Shown here: one piece after another, positions 50,348 to 58,432 of the stretch
Numbering within the stretch: the stretch's first letter is position 1
Layout: each line of letters starts with the position of its first letter
Origin: Haloglomus litoreum
GTDB taxonomy: Archaea > Halobacteriota > Halobacteria > Halobacteriales > Haloarculaceae
NCBI RefSeq assembly: GCF_029338515.1
Contig: NZ_CP119988.1
Location: 2,046,001-2,110,000 of the forward strand
Length of the DNA: 64,000 nucleotides
Direction of reading: 5' to 3'
Notes under the pieces: model-generated
Seen by the model: the letters and a program-made list of their open reading frames with translations, nothing else
Databases searched by the model: none
Told to the model about the DNA's origin: nothing
Program-made: the position numbers and the translations under genes

Positions 50348-51127
50348 ATGAACTTCGAGGGTGTCGTCCTCGACCTCGACGGAACGGTCTACCGCGGCGG
50401 CGAACCGACACCGGGCGCGCCGGAGGTCATCGGTCGGCTCCGCGAGCGGGGCTGCCAGCTCCTCTTCTGCTCGAACAATCCGACGAAGGGCCGCGCGGCG
50501 TACGTCGACCGGCTCGCCGGCATGGGCATCGAGGCCACCGTCGACGAGGTGCTGTCGGCCGGTACCGTCACCACGCAGTACCTCCGGGAGCACCACGGCG
50601 AGGACCTGCTGTACGTCATCGGTTCGTCGGGGCTCCGCGAGCAGTTCGCCGACGCCGACCTCCGGACGACCAACGATCCGGAGGCCGGCGAGGTGTTGGT
50701 CGTCTCGTTCTACCGCGGGTTCGATTACGACACCCTGACCGAGGCCTACTACGCGGGCCGGGACGGCGTCCCGTTCGTCGGGAGTGACCCGGACGTGGTC
50801 ATCCCCACCGAGGAGGGCATGGTCCCGGGCTCGGGGGCCATCATCGGGGCGGTCGCGGGCATCCTCGAACGCGACCCCGACCACGTGCTGGGCAAGCCCT
50901 CCCCCGAGGCCGTCGAGATGGCGACCGACGCGCTGGGCGTCCCGCCGAACCGCTGTCTGATGGTCGGCGACCGCCTCGACACCGACATCGCGTTCGGCGA
51001 GCGCGCCGGGATGACGACGGCGCTCGTCCGCACCGGCGTCAACGACGACGCCGACGTGGCCGAGAGCGACGTGACGCCGGACCACGTGCTGGACTCCATC
51101 GCCGACGTGGAGCGGCTGTTCGACTGA
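50348..51127 (+). CDS. HAD-superfamily IIA (NagD-type) phosphatase
   Basis: This 259-residue protein has HAD motif I DLDGTVYRGG (about residues 9-18), motif II SNNPTKGR (about 42-49), motif III K in VLGKPSPEAVEMA (about 180) and motif IV MVGDRLDTDIAFGERAG (about 204-220). The cap position fits class IIA: NagD, 4-nitrophenylphosphatase and sugar phosphatases. Substrate unknown. ATG 50348 starts directly at the core; upstream frame is Arg-rich. Confidence 0.92.
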   Translation: MNFEGVVLDLDGTVYRGGEPTPGAPEVIGRLRERGCQLLFCSNNPTKGRAAYVDRLAGMGIEATVDEVLSAGTVTTQYLREHHGEDLLYVIGSSGLREQFADADLRTTNDPEAGEVLVVSFYRGFDYDTLTEAYYAGRDGVPFVGSDPDVVIPTEEGMVPGSGAIIGAVAGILERDPDHVLGKPSPEAVEMATDALGVPPNRCLMVGDRLDTDIAFGERAGMTTALVRTGVNDDADVAESDVTPDHVLDSIADVERLFD

Positions 51128-51171
51128 CCGCGGAAACGCTTATCCCCGGGGGCGATGCACGGACAGGTGAT

Positions 51172-51318
51172 ATGAGCGAGACGCGCCCCCCCGACCACCG
51201 GGACGAGTCGATCGACGAGGCCCACGTTCGAGACGACGAGTGCATCCGGGGCTGCTGTGCCGGACTCCGGGACGGCTACGCCGAGGCGTGGACCGAGGCC
51301 GAACGGCGCCGCGACTGA
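51172..51318 (+). CDS. 48-residue protein with C-x3-CC motif
   Basis: The frame begins MSETRPPDHRDESIDEAHVR and contains DDECIRGCCAGLRDGYAEAW (Cys pattern C-x3-C-C) before ending EAERRRD. A TATA-like GCTTATCC region (51138-51145) lies 27-34 bases upstream, so it is probably transcribed on its own, leaderless. Three Cys in 48 residues is unusual for haloarchaea and suggests metal binding or an inter-chain role. Too short for most gene finders. Confidence 0.6.
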   Translation: MSETRPPDHRDESIDEAHVRDDECIRGCCAGLRDGYAEAWTEAERRRD

Positions 51319-51366
51319 ATCCAGCGCCGCCCTCGAATTCTCGATTCTATCCGCCACACTCGTATT

Positions 51367-51382
51367 ATCGAAGATATTCGAT
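51367..51382. repeat. Short inverted repeat in an AT-rich intergenic stretch
   Basis: ATCGAA and TTCGAT flank GATA. It lies about 115 bases upstream of the small membrane protein gene at 51496 and could be an operator half-site pair or a hairpin. Confidence 0.4.
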
Positions 51383-51495
51383 GTCTATGAGCCACGCTCG
51401 CGGAGGGAAATAGAGTAAGGGTAGGTATGCGGAGATTACACCAGTTGTTCGACTCCCGCACCAGGATTAATGGCTCGTGGGTCCTCGGACCAGCC

Positions 51496-51711
51496 GTGTC
51501 GGACCGCCCAGCGACGGACGCGCTGTCGCTCGCGCTCGCCGACCGGTGGCGCAACCTCTCGGCGCTCGTGGTCGCGGTCGCGGCCATCGCGTTCGCCGTC
51601 GCCATCGACACCCGCATCGCGTACTACGGGGCCGGCCTGACGGTCTTCGCGGTGTGGATGGCCTGGTTCGTGCTTGTCGCCATCGACTGGCTCCGGGTCG
51701 CGGACTTCTGA
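51496..51711 (+). CDS. Two-helix small membrane protein
   Basis: The 71-residue reading from GTG 51496 (MSDRPATDALSLALADRWRN) has helices LSALVVAVAAIAFAVAI and YYGAGLTVFAVWMAWFVLVAIDWL. A TATA-like GATTAATGG region (51464-51472) lies 24-32 bases upstream, supporting this start rather than the ATG at 51427. It ends 18 bases before the convergent HxlR gene. Family unknown. Confidence 0.62.
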   Translation: MSDRPATDALSLALADRWRNLSALVVAVAAIAFAVAIDTRIAYYGAGLTVFAVWMAWFVLVAIDWLRVADF

Positions 51712-51729
51712 GGCGACCCCGGATGTTGG

Positions 51730-52092
51730 TCAGGCCTCCCCCTCCCGCTCCTGCGCCCACTCCAGCAGCGGCTCCAGGAGCCGCTGTAGCTCCCGCCCCT
51801 CCGCCGTGAGCCGGTACTCGACGCGCGGGGGGATCTCGTCGTACTGCTCACGGTCGAGGAGGCCGGCCCCGGTCAGGTCGTCGAGGCGGGTCGACAGCGT
51901 GGAACTGCTGACCTCACCGAACGACTGCTCGATCTCCCCGTACCGGACCGGTTCGAGCGCCCCGACCACGCAGACCACCTCCATGGCGTATCTCCGGCTC
52001 AGGAGGTCCATCACGCCCCCGAGCGGGCAGTAGCAGCGGGCGTCCTCGGGCAGTTCGGGCGGCCCATCGGTCGCGGTGGTGTTCTCCGTCAT
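51730..52092 (-). CDS. HxlR-family winged-helix regulator
   Basis: This 120-residue DNA-binding protein starts MTENTTATDGPPELPEDARC with a C-x-C (CYCPLGGVMDLLSRRYAMEVV) before the winged helix, then GEIEQSFGEVSSSTLSTRLDDLTGAGLLDREQYDEIPPRVEYRLT. Haloarchaeal HxlR proteins often control the adjacent divergent gene, here the MerB-like gene (76-base spacer). The two N-terminal Cys could sense metals or oxidants. Confidence 0.88.
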   Translation of the reverse strand: MTENTTATDGPPELPEDARCYCPLGGVMDLLSRRYAMEVVCVVGALEPVRYGEIEQSFGEVSSSTLSTRLDDLTGAGLLDREQYDEIPPRVEYRLTAEGRELQRLLEPLLEWAQEREGEA

Positions 52093-52168
52093 GGGTTCGA
52101 ATCGTCGAAGCTGGTCCAACGCTTCGGACTCGACAGTACAAATGCTTCGGTTATCAAAGTTTGATCAG

Positions 52169-52852
52169 ATGTCGGACCAGACAACTGCCTGTTGCGACCA
52201 GTGTGGTACCGAGCCGACGAACACCGATACGGCGAACGCGGAGGGGGCGGCACCCACGGACGCGTCGACGGCGGAGCGCGACGCGCGCTGGCTCGACGGG
52301 GACGCCGTCCTGACCGGGCCGATTCCGGCGGACCTGGCCGCGACGGCGACGGGGTTCTACGACGCGGGGCCGGTCGAGACCCTCGGCGACTTCGCCGACG
52401 TGACGCGCGCGGCGGCCGGCGGCACGGTCGATGTCACCGACCTCTGCCACGTGGACGGCGAGACGCCCCATCGCGCCACCACCGGGAGCGGGACCTACCA
52501 CTTCCAGTGCTTCTACGACGGTATCGCGCTGGCGCGGCTCCGCTCCGAGGCCGTCGACCTGCGGACGGAGAGCCCATCCGGGCAGGCCATCGAGATGCAC
52601 GTGGCCAGCGATGGGACGGTCGACGTGACGCCCTCGACGGCCGTGATGTCGTTCGGTATCGCGCCCGATGCGGCCGCCACGGAGGGTGGCCCCACACCCG
52701 AGGACGTGTACGGGGCGGTCTGCCCGTGGGTGAAGGCCTTCCCGTCGCGGGACGCGTACGAGGGCTGGGCCGAGGCAACGGACGCGCCGACCGTCGGCCT
52801 CCCGCTGACCGAGGGGACGCCCATCGCGGCGGCGCTGGTCGCCGGGGAGTGA
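52169..52852 (+). CDS. MerB-like organomercurial lyase family protein
   Basis: This 227-residue protein matches MerB at its catalytic residues: C114 and D117 in FQCFYDGIAL (MerB C96 and D99 in the WCALD motif) and C185 in AVCPWVKAFPSRDAYEGW (MerB C159, followed by SRxAxxxW). MerB cleaves C-Hg bonds. An extra N-terminal C8-C9-x2-C12 could bind metal. No merA or mercury transporter is near, so the substrate may not be mercury. It is divergent from an HxlR regulator. Start ATG 52169 is set by the family. Confidence 0.82.
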   Translation: MSDQTTACCDQCGTEPTNTDTANAEGAAPTDASTAERDARWLDGDAVLTGPIPADLAATATGFYDAGPVETLGDFADVTRAAAGGTVDVTDLCHVDGETPHRATTGSGTYHFQCFYDGIALARLRSEAVDLRTESPSGQAIEMHVASDGTVDVTPSTAVMSFGIAPDAAATEGGPTPEDVYGAVCPWVKAFPSRDAYEGWAEATDAPTVGLPLTEGTPIAAALVAGE

Positions 52853-52909
52853 CGGCGCGATACTGCCCGGACGGCAACCCCTAAATCCGCCCCCGCCTCA
52901 CTGTCGCTC

Positions 52910-53554
52910 GTGCAGGTCACCATCATCGACTACGGGGTCGGCAACCTGCGGAGCCTCCAGCGCGGCCTGGAGCGGGCCGACGCGACGGTGACGATCTCGG
53001 ACGACCCGGACGAGATCGCCGCCAGCGACGCCCTCGTCCTCCCGGGCGTCGGCGCGTTCGGCGAGTGCGTCCGCAACCTGGAGCCGTTCGCCGACGTGGT
53101 CGTCGACGCCGCCGAGGACACGCCGGTTCTCGGCATCTGCGTCGGCTTCCAGCTCATGTTCACGGAGTCCACGGAGGGCGCGCCCGAGGGCGAGACCATC
53201 GACGGGCTCGACCTCATCCCCGGGCGCGTCGAGCGCCTCCCCAGCGACGAGGTGAAGGTCCCCCACATGGGGTGGAACGAACTCACCATCGAGCGCGACC
53301 ACCCCATCGTCGACGGAATCGACGACGGCGACTACGCCTACTTCGTCCACTCGTACGGCTCGGAGGTCGCCGACCACACCGTCGCCTCCTGTGACTACGG
53401 TTTCGACTTCGCCGCGGTCGCCGCCACCGAGGCGGGCAACGTCATGGGGACGCAGTTCCACCCCGAGAAGTCCGGCGACACCGGGCTGCGGATCCTGAAG
53501 AACTTCGTGAACTTCGCCGAGAACTGGAACGACGCGCAGGTCACCGCCGACTGA
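52910..53554 (+). CDS. hisH: Imidazole glycerol phosphate synthase, glutaminase subunit HisH
   Basis: This 214-residue amidotransferase supplies ammonia to HisF in histidine biosynthesis. The catalytic triad is C77 (GICVGFQ), H184 and E186 (GTQFHPEKSG). It begins MQVTIIDYGVGNLRSLQRGL from a GTG at 52910. Length matches the family. No other his genes are in the window, in keeping with the dispersed his genes of haloarchaea. Confidence 0.95.
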   Translation: MQVTIIDYGVGNLRSLQRGLERADATVTISDDPDEIAASDALVLPGVGAFGECVRNLEPFADVVVDAAEDTPVLGICVGFQLMFTESTEGAPEGETIDGLDLIPGRVERLPSDEVKVPHMGWNELTIERDHPIVDGIDDGDYAYFVHSYGSEVADHTVASCDYGFDFAAVAATEAGNVMGTQFHPEKSGDTGLRILKNFVNFAENWNDAQVTAD

Positions 53555-53632
53555 CACCCTTCTACCGACCTCCGTGGCCGATCCGCCTCGGCGACCTGAA
53601 CACTCAAGCCCCGGGCGACGGCAGACGGGGGC

Positions 53633-54463
53633 ATGGGAGAGCAGGCGGCCCTCGAACGCGTCGCGGAGCCGGTCACGGTCGATTCGCTCGTGGCGGAGCT
53701 TCGCGACCTGGGTGTCGAGGCCGGTGAGACGCTGCTGGTCCACTCCTCGCTGAGCGCGCTGGGGTGGGTCGCCGGGGACGCACAGGCCGTCGTCGACGCC
53801 CTCCGCCGGGCGGTCACCGAGGAGGGAACGCTGGTGATGCCGACCCACACGCCACAGTACACCGACCCCGCCGACTGGTCGAATCCCCCGGTACCGGACG
53901 ACTGGATCGAGACCATCCGCCGCGAGCGACCGGCCTACCACCCCCGGCGGACCCCGACGCGCGGGATGGGCGCCATCCCGGAGTGCTTCCGTGCGTACCC
54001 CGACGTCCGCAGGAGTGCCCACCCCATCTTCTCGTTCGCCGCCTGGGGGGCAGGCGCCGCGGCCGTCGTCGGCGACCACGGGTTCGCGTACGGCATGGGC
54101 GAGGGGTCGCCACTCGCCCGGGTCTACGAGCGCGACGGGGACGTGCTCCTGCTCGGGGTGGGCCACGACGTGAACACGTCGCTCCACCTCGCGGAGTACC
54201 GCGCCGACATCGGCGCGGCCGGGGTGACCCGCGAGGCTCCGGTCCTGCGCGACGGCGAGCGCGTGGTCGAGACCTTCGAGGACATCGAGACCTCCACAGG
54301 GGACTTCGCCACCGTCGGCGGGGCCTTCGAGGACCAGCGGCCCGAGGCGGTCACCCGGGACACGGTGGGGGCGGCCGGCGCGCGACTGGTCGACCAGCCG
54401 TCGCTCGTCGACTTCGCGGTGGACTGGTTCGAGCGGCACCGAACGGGCGACGGCGGGAACTGA
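53633..54463 (+). CDS. AAC(3)-family (YokD-like) N-acetyltransferase
   Basis: This 276-residue protein has the AAC(3) landmarks LLVHSSLSALGWVAGDAQAVVDAL (about 34-57), VMPTHTPQYTDP, RTPTRGMGAIPECFRAYPDVRRSAHPIFSFAAWG (about 100-135) and GEGSPLARVYERDGDVLLLGVGHDVNTSLHLAEY. Characterised members acetylate aminoglycosides or a bacillithiol-related compound. Archaeal ribosomes are mostly insensitive to such antibiotics, so the natural substrate is likely different. Confidence 0.9.
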   Translation: MGEQAALERVAEPVTVDSLVAELRDLGVEAGETLLVHSSLSALGWVAGDAQAVVDALRRAVTEEGTLVMPTHTPQYTDPADWSNPPVPDDWIETIRRERPAYHPRRTPTRGMGAIPECFRAYPDVRRSAHPIFSFAAWGAGAAAVVGDHGFAYGMGEGSPLARVYERDGDVLLLGVGHDVNTSLHLAEYRADIGAAGVTREAPVLRDGERVVETFEDIETSTGDFATVGGAFEDQRPEAVTRDTVGAAGARLVDQPSLVDFAVDWFERHRTGDGGN

Positions 54464-54487
54464 GGGTGCTGCCCGAGCGGGCGACGG

Positions 54488-55597
54488 TCAGCGGAAGTGG
54501 TCGAGCCGCAACTGGTCGCGGTGGATGCCACCCTCCTCCTCCTCGGGGGTGGCACCCAGCAACCGCGGGAGCGCGGTGTCGGCGAACGTGAGCGCCACGA
54601 CCAGGACGATGGGTGCGAAGAACAGCCCGTAGAACCCGAGCACGACGGGTCCGAGGGTGTACGCCAGCATCAGCAGTCCGACGTGGGTGGTCTCGCCGCT
54701 GAGCAGCGGACGGAGGATGATGTCCGGGACGGTGTCCACGACGACCACGGTGAGGATCAGGAAGATGACGATGTAGATGAGGAAGGCGTTGTTCGCCCCG
54801 AGGACGATGCCGGCCGCGGCGATGGCGGTGAGCGGCAGATAGACGATCTTCATGCCGACGACGGGGATGAGGCTCGCGATACCCGTGAGCGCACCCGCGA
54901 GCGCCGGGTACGGGATGTTCGCGGGGGCCGGCGCCCAGGCGTTGTAGCCGTGGTAGACGGCGATGGCGATGAGCGAGGTGGCGATGACGTTCAGCAGGTT
55001 GCCGAACAGCACCGCCTCCAGCTCCGCGTCGACGGCCTCCAGGTACTCCCGGATGATGGCATCGTCGTCGAACCGGAGCAGCCACTCCCGGATGCGGTGG
55101 CCGTCGACGAGCAGGTAGTAGAGGACGATGACGACGATGAACAGGTTGAGGAAGAAGCTGGAGACGAGTTCGGTGAGGAACGTGGCGTTGCTCTCCGCGA
55201 AGGTGATGAACCCGTCGAGCTGCCCGGACTGGTAGGCACGGTAGAGCCCCTGGATGGATAGTTCCGGCAGCTGGTCGACGCCGCCGAACCAGTCGAACCG
55301 ATCCGATACCACGTCGATGATGCCGTACTCCTCGATGAACCGCCGCGCCTCCACGATGAGCAGGACCATCGTGTAGCTGATGAGCAGGATGAGGGGGATG
55401 GCCAGCGAGGCGAGCACCACCACCGCCCGCACCCGGGCGGGGAGCCGGAGTCGGCCGAGGAACTTGTAGTACCGCCGCGTCGAGTAGTAGAGGAACACCG
55501 ACACGGTCAGCGCCGCCACGAACCTGACGGCGAGGTACCCCACGATGACGGCGACTGCGAGACCGAAGAGGGCGACCGCGAACCGCTTCTCGTTCAT
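54488..55597 (-). CDS. AI-2E family (PF01594-type) permease
   Basis: This 369-residue membrane protein has about eight helices, a large loop after TM3 (residues about 95-140) and the family marks LFIVVIVLYYLLVDGHRIREWLLRF, NLLNVIATSLIAIAVYHGYNAWA and LRPLLSGETTHVGLLMLAYTLGPVVLGFYGLFFAPIVLVV. Members export autoinducer-2, sodium/protons or other solutes; archaeal members are uncharacterised. Opposite strand to the beta carbonic anhydrase gene (137-base spacer). Confidence 0.92.
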   Translation of the reverse strand: MNEKRFAVALFGLAVAVIVGYLAVRFVAALTVSVFLYYSTRRYYKFLGRLRLPARVRAVVVLASLAIPLILLISYTMVLLIVEARRFIEEYGIIDVVSDRFDWFGGVDQLPELSIQGLYRAYQSGQLDGFITFAESNATFLTELVSSFFLNLFIVVIVLYYLLVDGHRIREWLLRFDDDAIIREYLEAVDAELEAVLFGNLLNVIATSLIAIAVYHGYNAWAPAPANIPYPALAGALTGIASLIPVVGMKIVYLPLTAIAAAGIVLGANNAFLIYIVIFLILTVVVVDTVPDIILRPLLSGETTHVGLLMLAYTLGPVVLGFYGLFFAPIVLVVALTFADTALPRLLGATPEEEEGGIHRDQLRLDHFR

Positions 55598-55702
55598 ACC
55601 GGCACGTATCTCGACCCCGGAATAAGCTATCCGGTCACCGGGAATCCGTGCGGCCCATGCCCTCACGACCGCACCGTGTGTGTGGGCCGTTCCCGACCGA
55701 TG

Positions 55703-55709
55703 GATATAC
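55703..55709 (+). promoter_or_regulatory. TATA box for the carbonic anhydrase gene
   Basis: GATATAC lies 26-32 bases before ATG 55735, fitting a leaderless transcript and supporting that start. Confidence 0.55.
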
Positions 55710-55734
55710 CCGGGCGTCACGCACCCACTTCCGC

Positions 55735-56409
55735 ATGGAGACTCTGGTCGAACTCCTTCGGCGTAACGCCGACCACGCCGACGCCTTCGCCTCCCGGTTC
55801 GACGAGGTCCAGGACGGCCAGCGGCCGGACGCCGTCACGGTCTGCTGTTCGGACTCACGGGTCCTCCAGGACCGGATGTGGGAGAACGACGAGCCCGGCC
55901 ACCTGTTCACCGTCGGCAACATCGGCAACCGCGTCGTCCAGCGCGTGGACGACCAGATCGTCTCCGGCGACGTCCTCTACCCGCTCGCGCACACCGGCAC
56001 GAACACGGCCGTCGTCGTCGGGCACACCGGCTGTGGTGCGGTCACGGCGACCTACGACGCCCTCACGGGGGAGGTGTCCGACGCGCCCGGCATCGAGCAC
56101 TGCCTCGCGATGCTCAGCCCGCACCTGGCGCCGGGCGTCCAGGCGCTCCCCGACGACCTCTCACGGGCCGACGCCGTCAACCACCTCGTCGAGTACAACG
56201 TCGACCGGCAGGTCGAGTTCCTCCGCGAGAGCGACGACGTCGACGACGACGTGGACATCGCCGGCGTCGTCTACGACTTCCAGGACGTCTACGGCGGCCA
56301 ACGGGGACAGGTCCACGTCGTCAACGTCGATGGCGAGCACGACGTGACCGCGCTGCGGGAGGCACATCCCGAGTTCGCCGACCGCATCCGGCGGCTGTGG
56401 GAGTACTGA
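55735..56409 (+). CDS. Beta-class carbonic anhydrase
   Basis: This 224-residue zinc enzyme converts CO2 and bicarbonate. Ligands are C38 (VCCSDSR: C38, D40, R42 dyad), H97 and C100 (GHTGCGAV). FTVGNIGNRV and an ALAHTGTNTAVVVGH-type core (here PLAHTGTNTA) complete the fold. The preceding start candidates are not part of the protein. Cytosolic; likely supplies bicarbonate for carboxylases or pH control. Confidence 0.94.
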   Translation: METLVELLRRNADHADAFASRFDEVQDGQRPDAVTVCCSDSRVLQDRMWENDEPGHLFTVGNIGNRVVQRVDDQIVSGDVLYPLAHTGTNTAVVVGHTGCGAVTATYDALTGEVSDAPGIEHCLAMLSPHLAPGVQALPDDLSRADAVNHLVEYNVDRQVEFLRESDDVDDDVDIAGVVYDFQDVYGGQRGQVHVVNVDGEHDVTALREAHPEFADRIRRLWEY

Positions 56410-56613
56410 ACCGTGGGCGGCCGGACTCCCGGCAGACGAGGTGTTGGACCCCGAGATCCCGCCACCATTGGAATCTGCGACAGTTGACCGGAACCGCGTG
56501 GTCCATCCAGCGGGTGGATGCGGCACGTCCACCACGTTCAGTTCGATTCGACTGGAACACCAATCAGGGACACGGACGGGTGTGTCGTGTGAGGAACAGA
56601 GTGAATGGGGGGG

Positions 56614-56620
56614 GTTATCC
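56614..56620 (+). promoter_or_regulatory. TATA box for the winged-helix gene
   Basis: GTTATCC lies 23-29 bases before ATG 56643, following a run of G. The region 56410-56613 before it holds no gene that I can see. Confidence 0.5.
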
Positions 56621-56642
56621 GTCCCTGTGACCACCTCCGTGT

Positions 56643-57098
56643 ATGAGTGACGAGGACGGCGCCGCACGGAATAGAGAGGAGGAGCCGTTCGCGACCGATG
56701 CTTCCACGCGGGGGTCGCTCCCACCAGACATCCTCGACGCCGACCACGTGTACTCGGCGTTGAACCATCCCCGCCGACGCTACCTCTGCTACACCCTGCT
56801 CGAGGACACCGAGTGGTCGTTGGCGGACCTGGCGACGAAGATCGCCGCATGGGAGAGCGACGTGCCCGAACACGAAGTACGAGAGGACAAGCGCGATGCG
56901 GTGTACGTCTCGCTCTACCACGCTCACGTCCCGAAGCTCGTCGAAGAGGACATCATCACCTTCGATGCGGCGACGGAGACGATCACGGTCGCCGAGCACG
57001 CCGAACAGGTCCTGGCCGCGCTCGAAGGCATCGGTGGCAGTCTCGACTTCAGTCAGGAGACGCACGCACGGAGTGAGATGGATGACCGGGAAGAGTGA
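56643..57098 (+). CDS. Winged-helix protein (DUF7344-type)
   Basis: This 151-residue protein has a winged-helix domain from ADHVYSALNHPRRRYLCYTLLEDTEWSLADLATKIAAWES to the wing around VSLYHAHVPKLVEEDIITFDAATETITVAE. The RRR-YLCYTLLE opening is typical of haloarchaeal DUF7344 regulators (name from memory). It overlaps the HalOD1 gene by 17 bases; such pairs recur in haloarchaea. Composition is less GC-biased than that of neighbours. Confidence 0.85.
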   Translation: MSDEDGAARNREEEPFATDASTRGSLPPDILDADHVYSALNHPRRRYLCYTLLEDTEWSLADLATKIAAWESDVPEHEVREDKRDAVYVSLYHAHVPKLVEEDIITFDAATETITVAEHAEQVLAALEGIGGSLDFSQETHARSEMDDREE

Positions 57099-57444
57099 CA
57101 GCGGAACGAGGAGCGACGACGACCCAGCCAGTGGTGCCGACACACACTGGTCGCAGGTGGCACAGCGTCACTACGAACCCGACGGTCGGGGGGGACTCAC
57201 GACCACCATCGTCTCCGCCATCGCGGAGGTCGAGGGGGTCTCCCCGACTGACCTGAAATCGCCACCGCTGTACGAATCCGTAGATGTTTCAGCCATCGAG
57301 GATGCGTTCTTCGGGCGGGACGTGGAGGAAGCGTCTCGACAAGGTGTCGGGACGGTCGAGTTCCAGTACACCCGGTACCTCGTGAAGGTCAGGAGTGACG
57401 GCTGGATCCAGGTCTACGAGCCCTCCGAAGCCGAGGAGGTGTGA
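57082..57444 (+). CDS. HalOD1 output-domain protein
   Basis: This 120-residue protein starts MTGKSDSGTRSDDDPASGAD and carries the HalOD1 domain: LTTTIVSAIAEVEGVSPTDLKSPPLYESVDVSAIEDAFFGR and VEFQYTRYLVKVRSDGWIQVY. HalOD1 is a haloarchaea-restricted output domain of unknown action in signalling. The gene starts inside the end of the winged-helix gene. Short start-region spacing suggests the two proteins work together. Confidence 0.86.
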   Translation: MTGKSDSGTRSDDDPASGADTHWSQVAQRHYEPDGRGGLTTTIVSAIAEVEGVSPTDLKSPPLYESVDVSAIEDAFFGRDVEEASRQGVGTVEFQYTRYLVKVRSDGWIQVYEPSEAEEV

Positions 57445-57596
57445 CCGACCCCCTGTCGGTCGTGGTCTCGGACCGTCCCCAGCCACTGACACCCGTGACG
57501 ATGCCGCCCGGAACGACGCGAGCGTCCGTCCGATGTCGTGAACGGCGCACCTGCTGACGAGTTCTCGATATGGTCCCGGAGGCCGATTCGGCCAGG

Positions 57597-58007
57597 TTAC
57601 TCGTCGGCGTCCGTGTACCAGTACGCCCACAGCACCAGGACCGCCTGGAGCGGGAGTCGCGCGTACAGCAGCGCGTCGGAGTCGGCCCAGTCGGGCGCGC
57701 CCGGCAGTTCGAGGTCCCCGACGGCCATGTAGATGTTCGCGGGGAACACCGCTGCGAGCAGGAGCATGATGCCGACCGCGGCGCGGTGGCGCGTCCGCTC
57801 GAACAGGACGCCGACCCCGAGCGCGATCTCGGCCGCCCCAGAGAGGTAGACCAGCGCCTTCGGCGCGGGCAACTGCGGGGGCACGATGTACTCGAACGGC
57901 TTCGGCGACAGGAAATGCAACACCCCCACGAGGGCGTACGTGACCCCCATGACGTACCGGAGTGGCCGCTTGTACTGTGCGAGTCCGCCCTCGGCAGCGT
58001 CGGTCAT
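57597..58007 (-). CDS. DoxX family membrane protein
   Basis: This 136-residue protein has four helices, with LRYVMGVTYALVGVLHFLSP near residue 16, ALVYLSGAAEIALGVGVLFERTRHRAAVGIMLLLAAVFPANIYMAVGDL, and a C-terminal LPLQAVLVLWAYWYTDADE. It belongs to the DoxX/MauE-like membrane family (four-helix). Redox partner unknown; start ATG 58007 places a short acidic head before helix 1. Confidence 0.87.
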   Translation of the reverse strand: MTDAAEGGLAQYKRPLRYVMGVTYALVGVLHFLSPKPFEYIVPPQLPAPKALVYLSGAAEIALGVGVLFERTRHRAAVGIMLLLAAVFPANIYMAVGDLELPGAPDWADSDALLYARLPLQAVLVLWAYWYTDADE

Positions 58008-58086
58008 CGAGTCTGGAGTCGGAACCCCGGGACAAGAGGGTTGCCACACTGGGTGCGGACCGCCCCCAGCCGCCTGCCGGTACCGT

Positions 58087-58410
58087 TCAGCGTGACTCCC
58101 GCTGCTCGACCTTGTTCAGCTCGATGAGCAGTCGGAACACCGCCTTGACGAGGTTCGAGTCGACGTCGAACCGTTCGGCGTTCTCGCCGGCCCGGTCCAT
58201 CACGGCCTGCTCCTGGTCCTCGTCGGTCGTCGGCCGGCCCTCCTCGCGCTTGACGGCGGCGATGGATTCGGCGACGTACGTCCGCTGGGCGATGAGCTCG
58301 ACGATCTCCCGGTCGATGTCCCGTATCTCCCGGCGGAGTTCGTCCAGGTCCATCTCCTCGACCGCTATCTCCCCGTCCTGTGCCTCGTCGTCCGTGTCGG
58401 CGTCACTCAT
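58087..58410 (-). CDS. Chorismate mutase, AroQ class
   Basis: This 107-residue all-helical enzyme converts chorismate to prephenate for phenylalanine and tyrosine synthesis. The AroQ motif LRREIRDIDREIVELIAQRTYVAESIAAVKREEG (about residues 25-58) holds the conserved Arg and Lys, and IELNKVEQRE ends helix 3. The N-terminal about 18 acidic residues are an extension. It lies 22 bases downstream of the shikimate kinase gene on the same strand, one aromatic amino-acid operon. Confidence 0.93.
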   Translation of the reverse strand: MSDADTDDEAQDGEIAVEEMDLDELRREIRDIDREIVELIAQRTYVAESIAAVKREEGRPTTDEDQEQAVMDRAGENAERFDVDSNLVKAVFRLLIELNKVEQRESR

Positions 58411-58432
58411 GAGTTGGTGTCCTCCGCTGCAG

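Noticed and set aside
49563-51085. Minus-strand frames with Arg-rich products
   Set aside because: They lie opposite the acylase, membrane and HAD genes, and show shadow composition.
52082-52100. Second T-arm-like GGGTTCGAATC
   Set aside because: Lies across the start of the HxlR gene and has no complementary partner strand.
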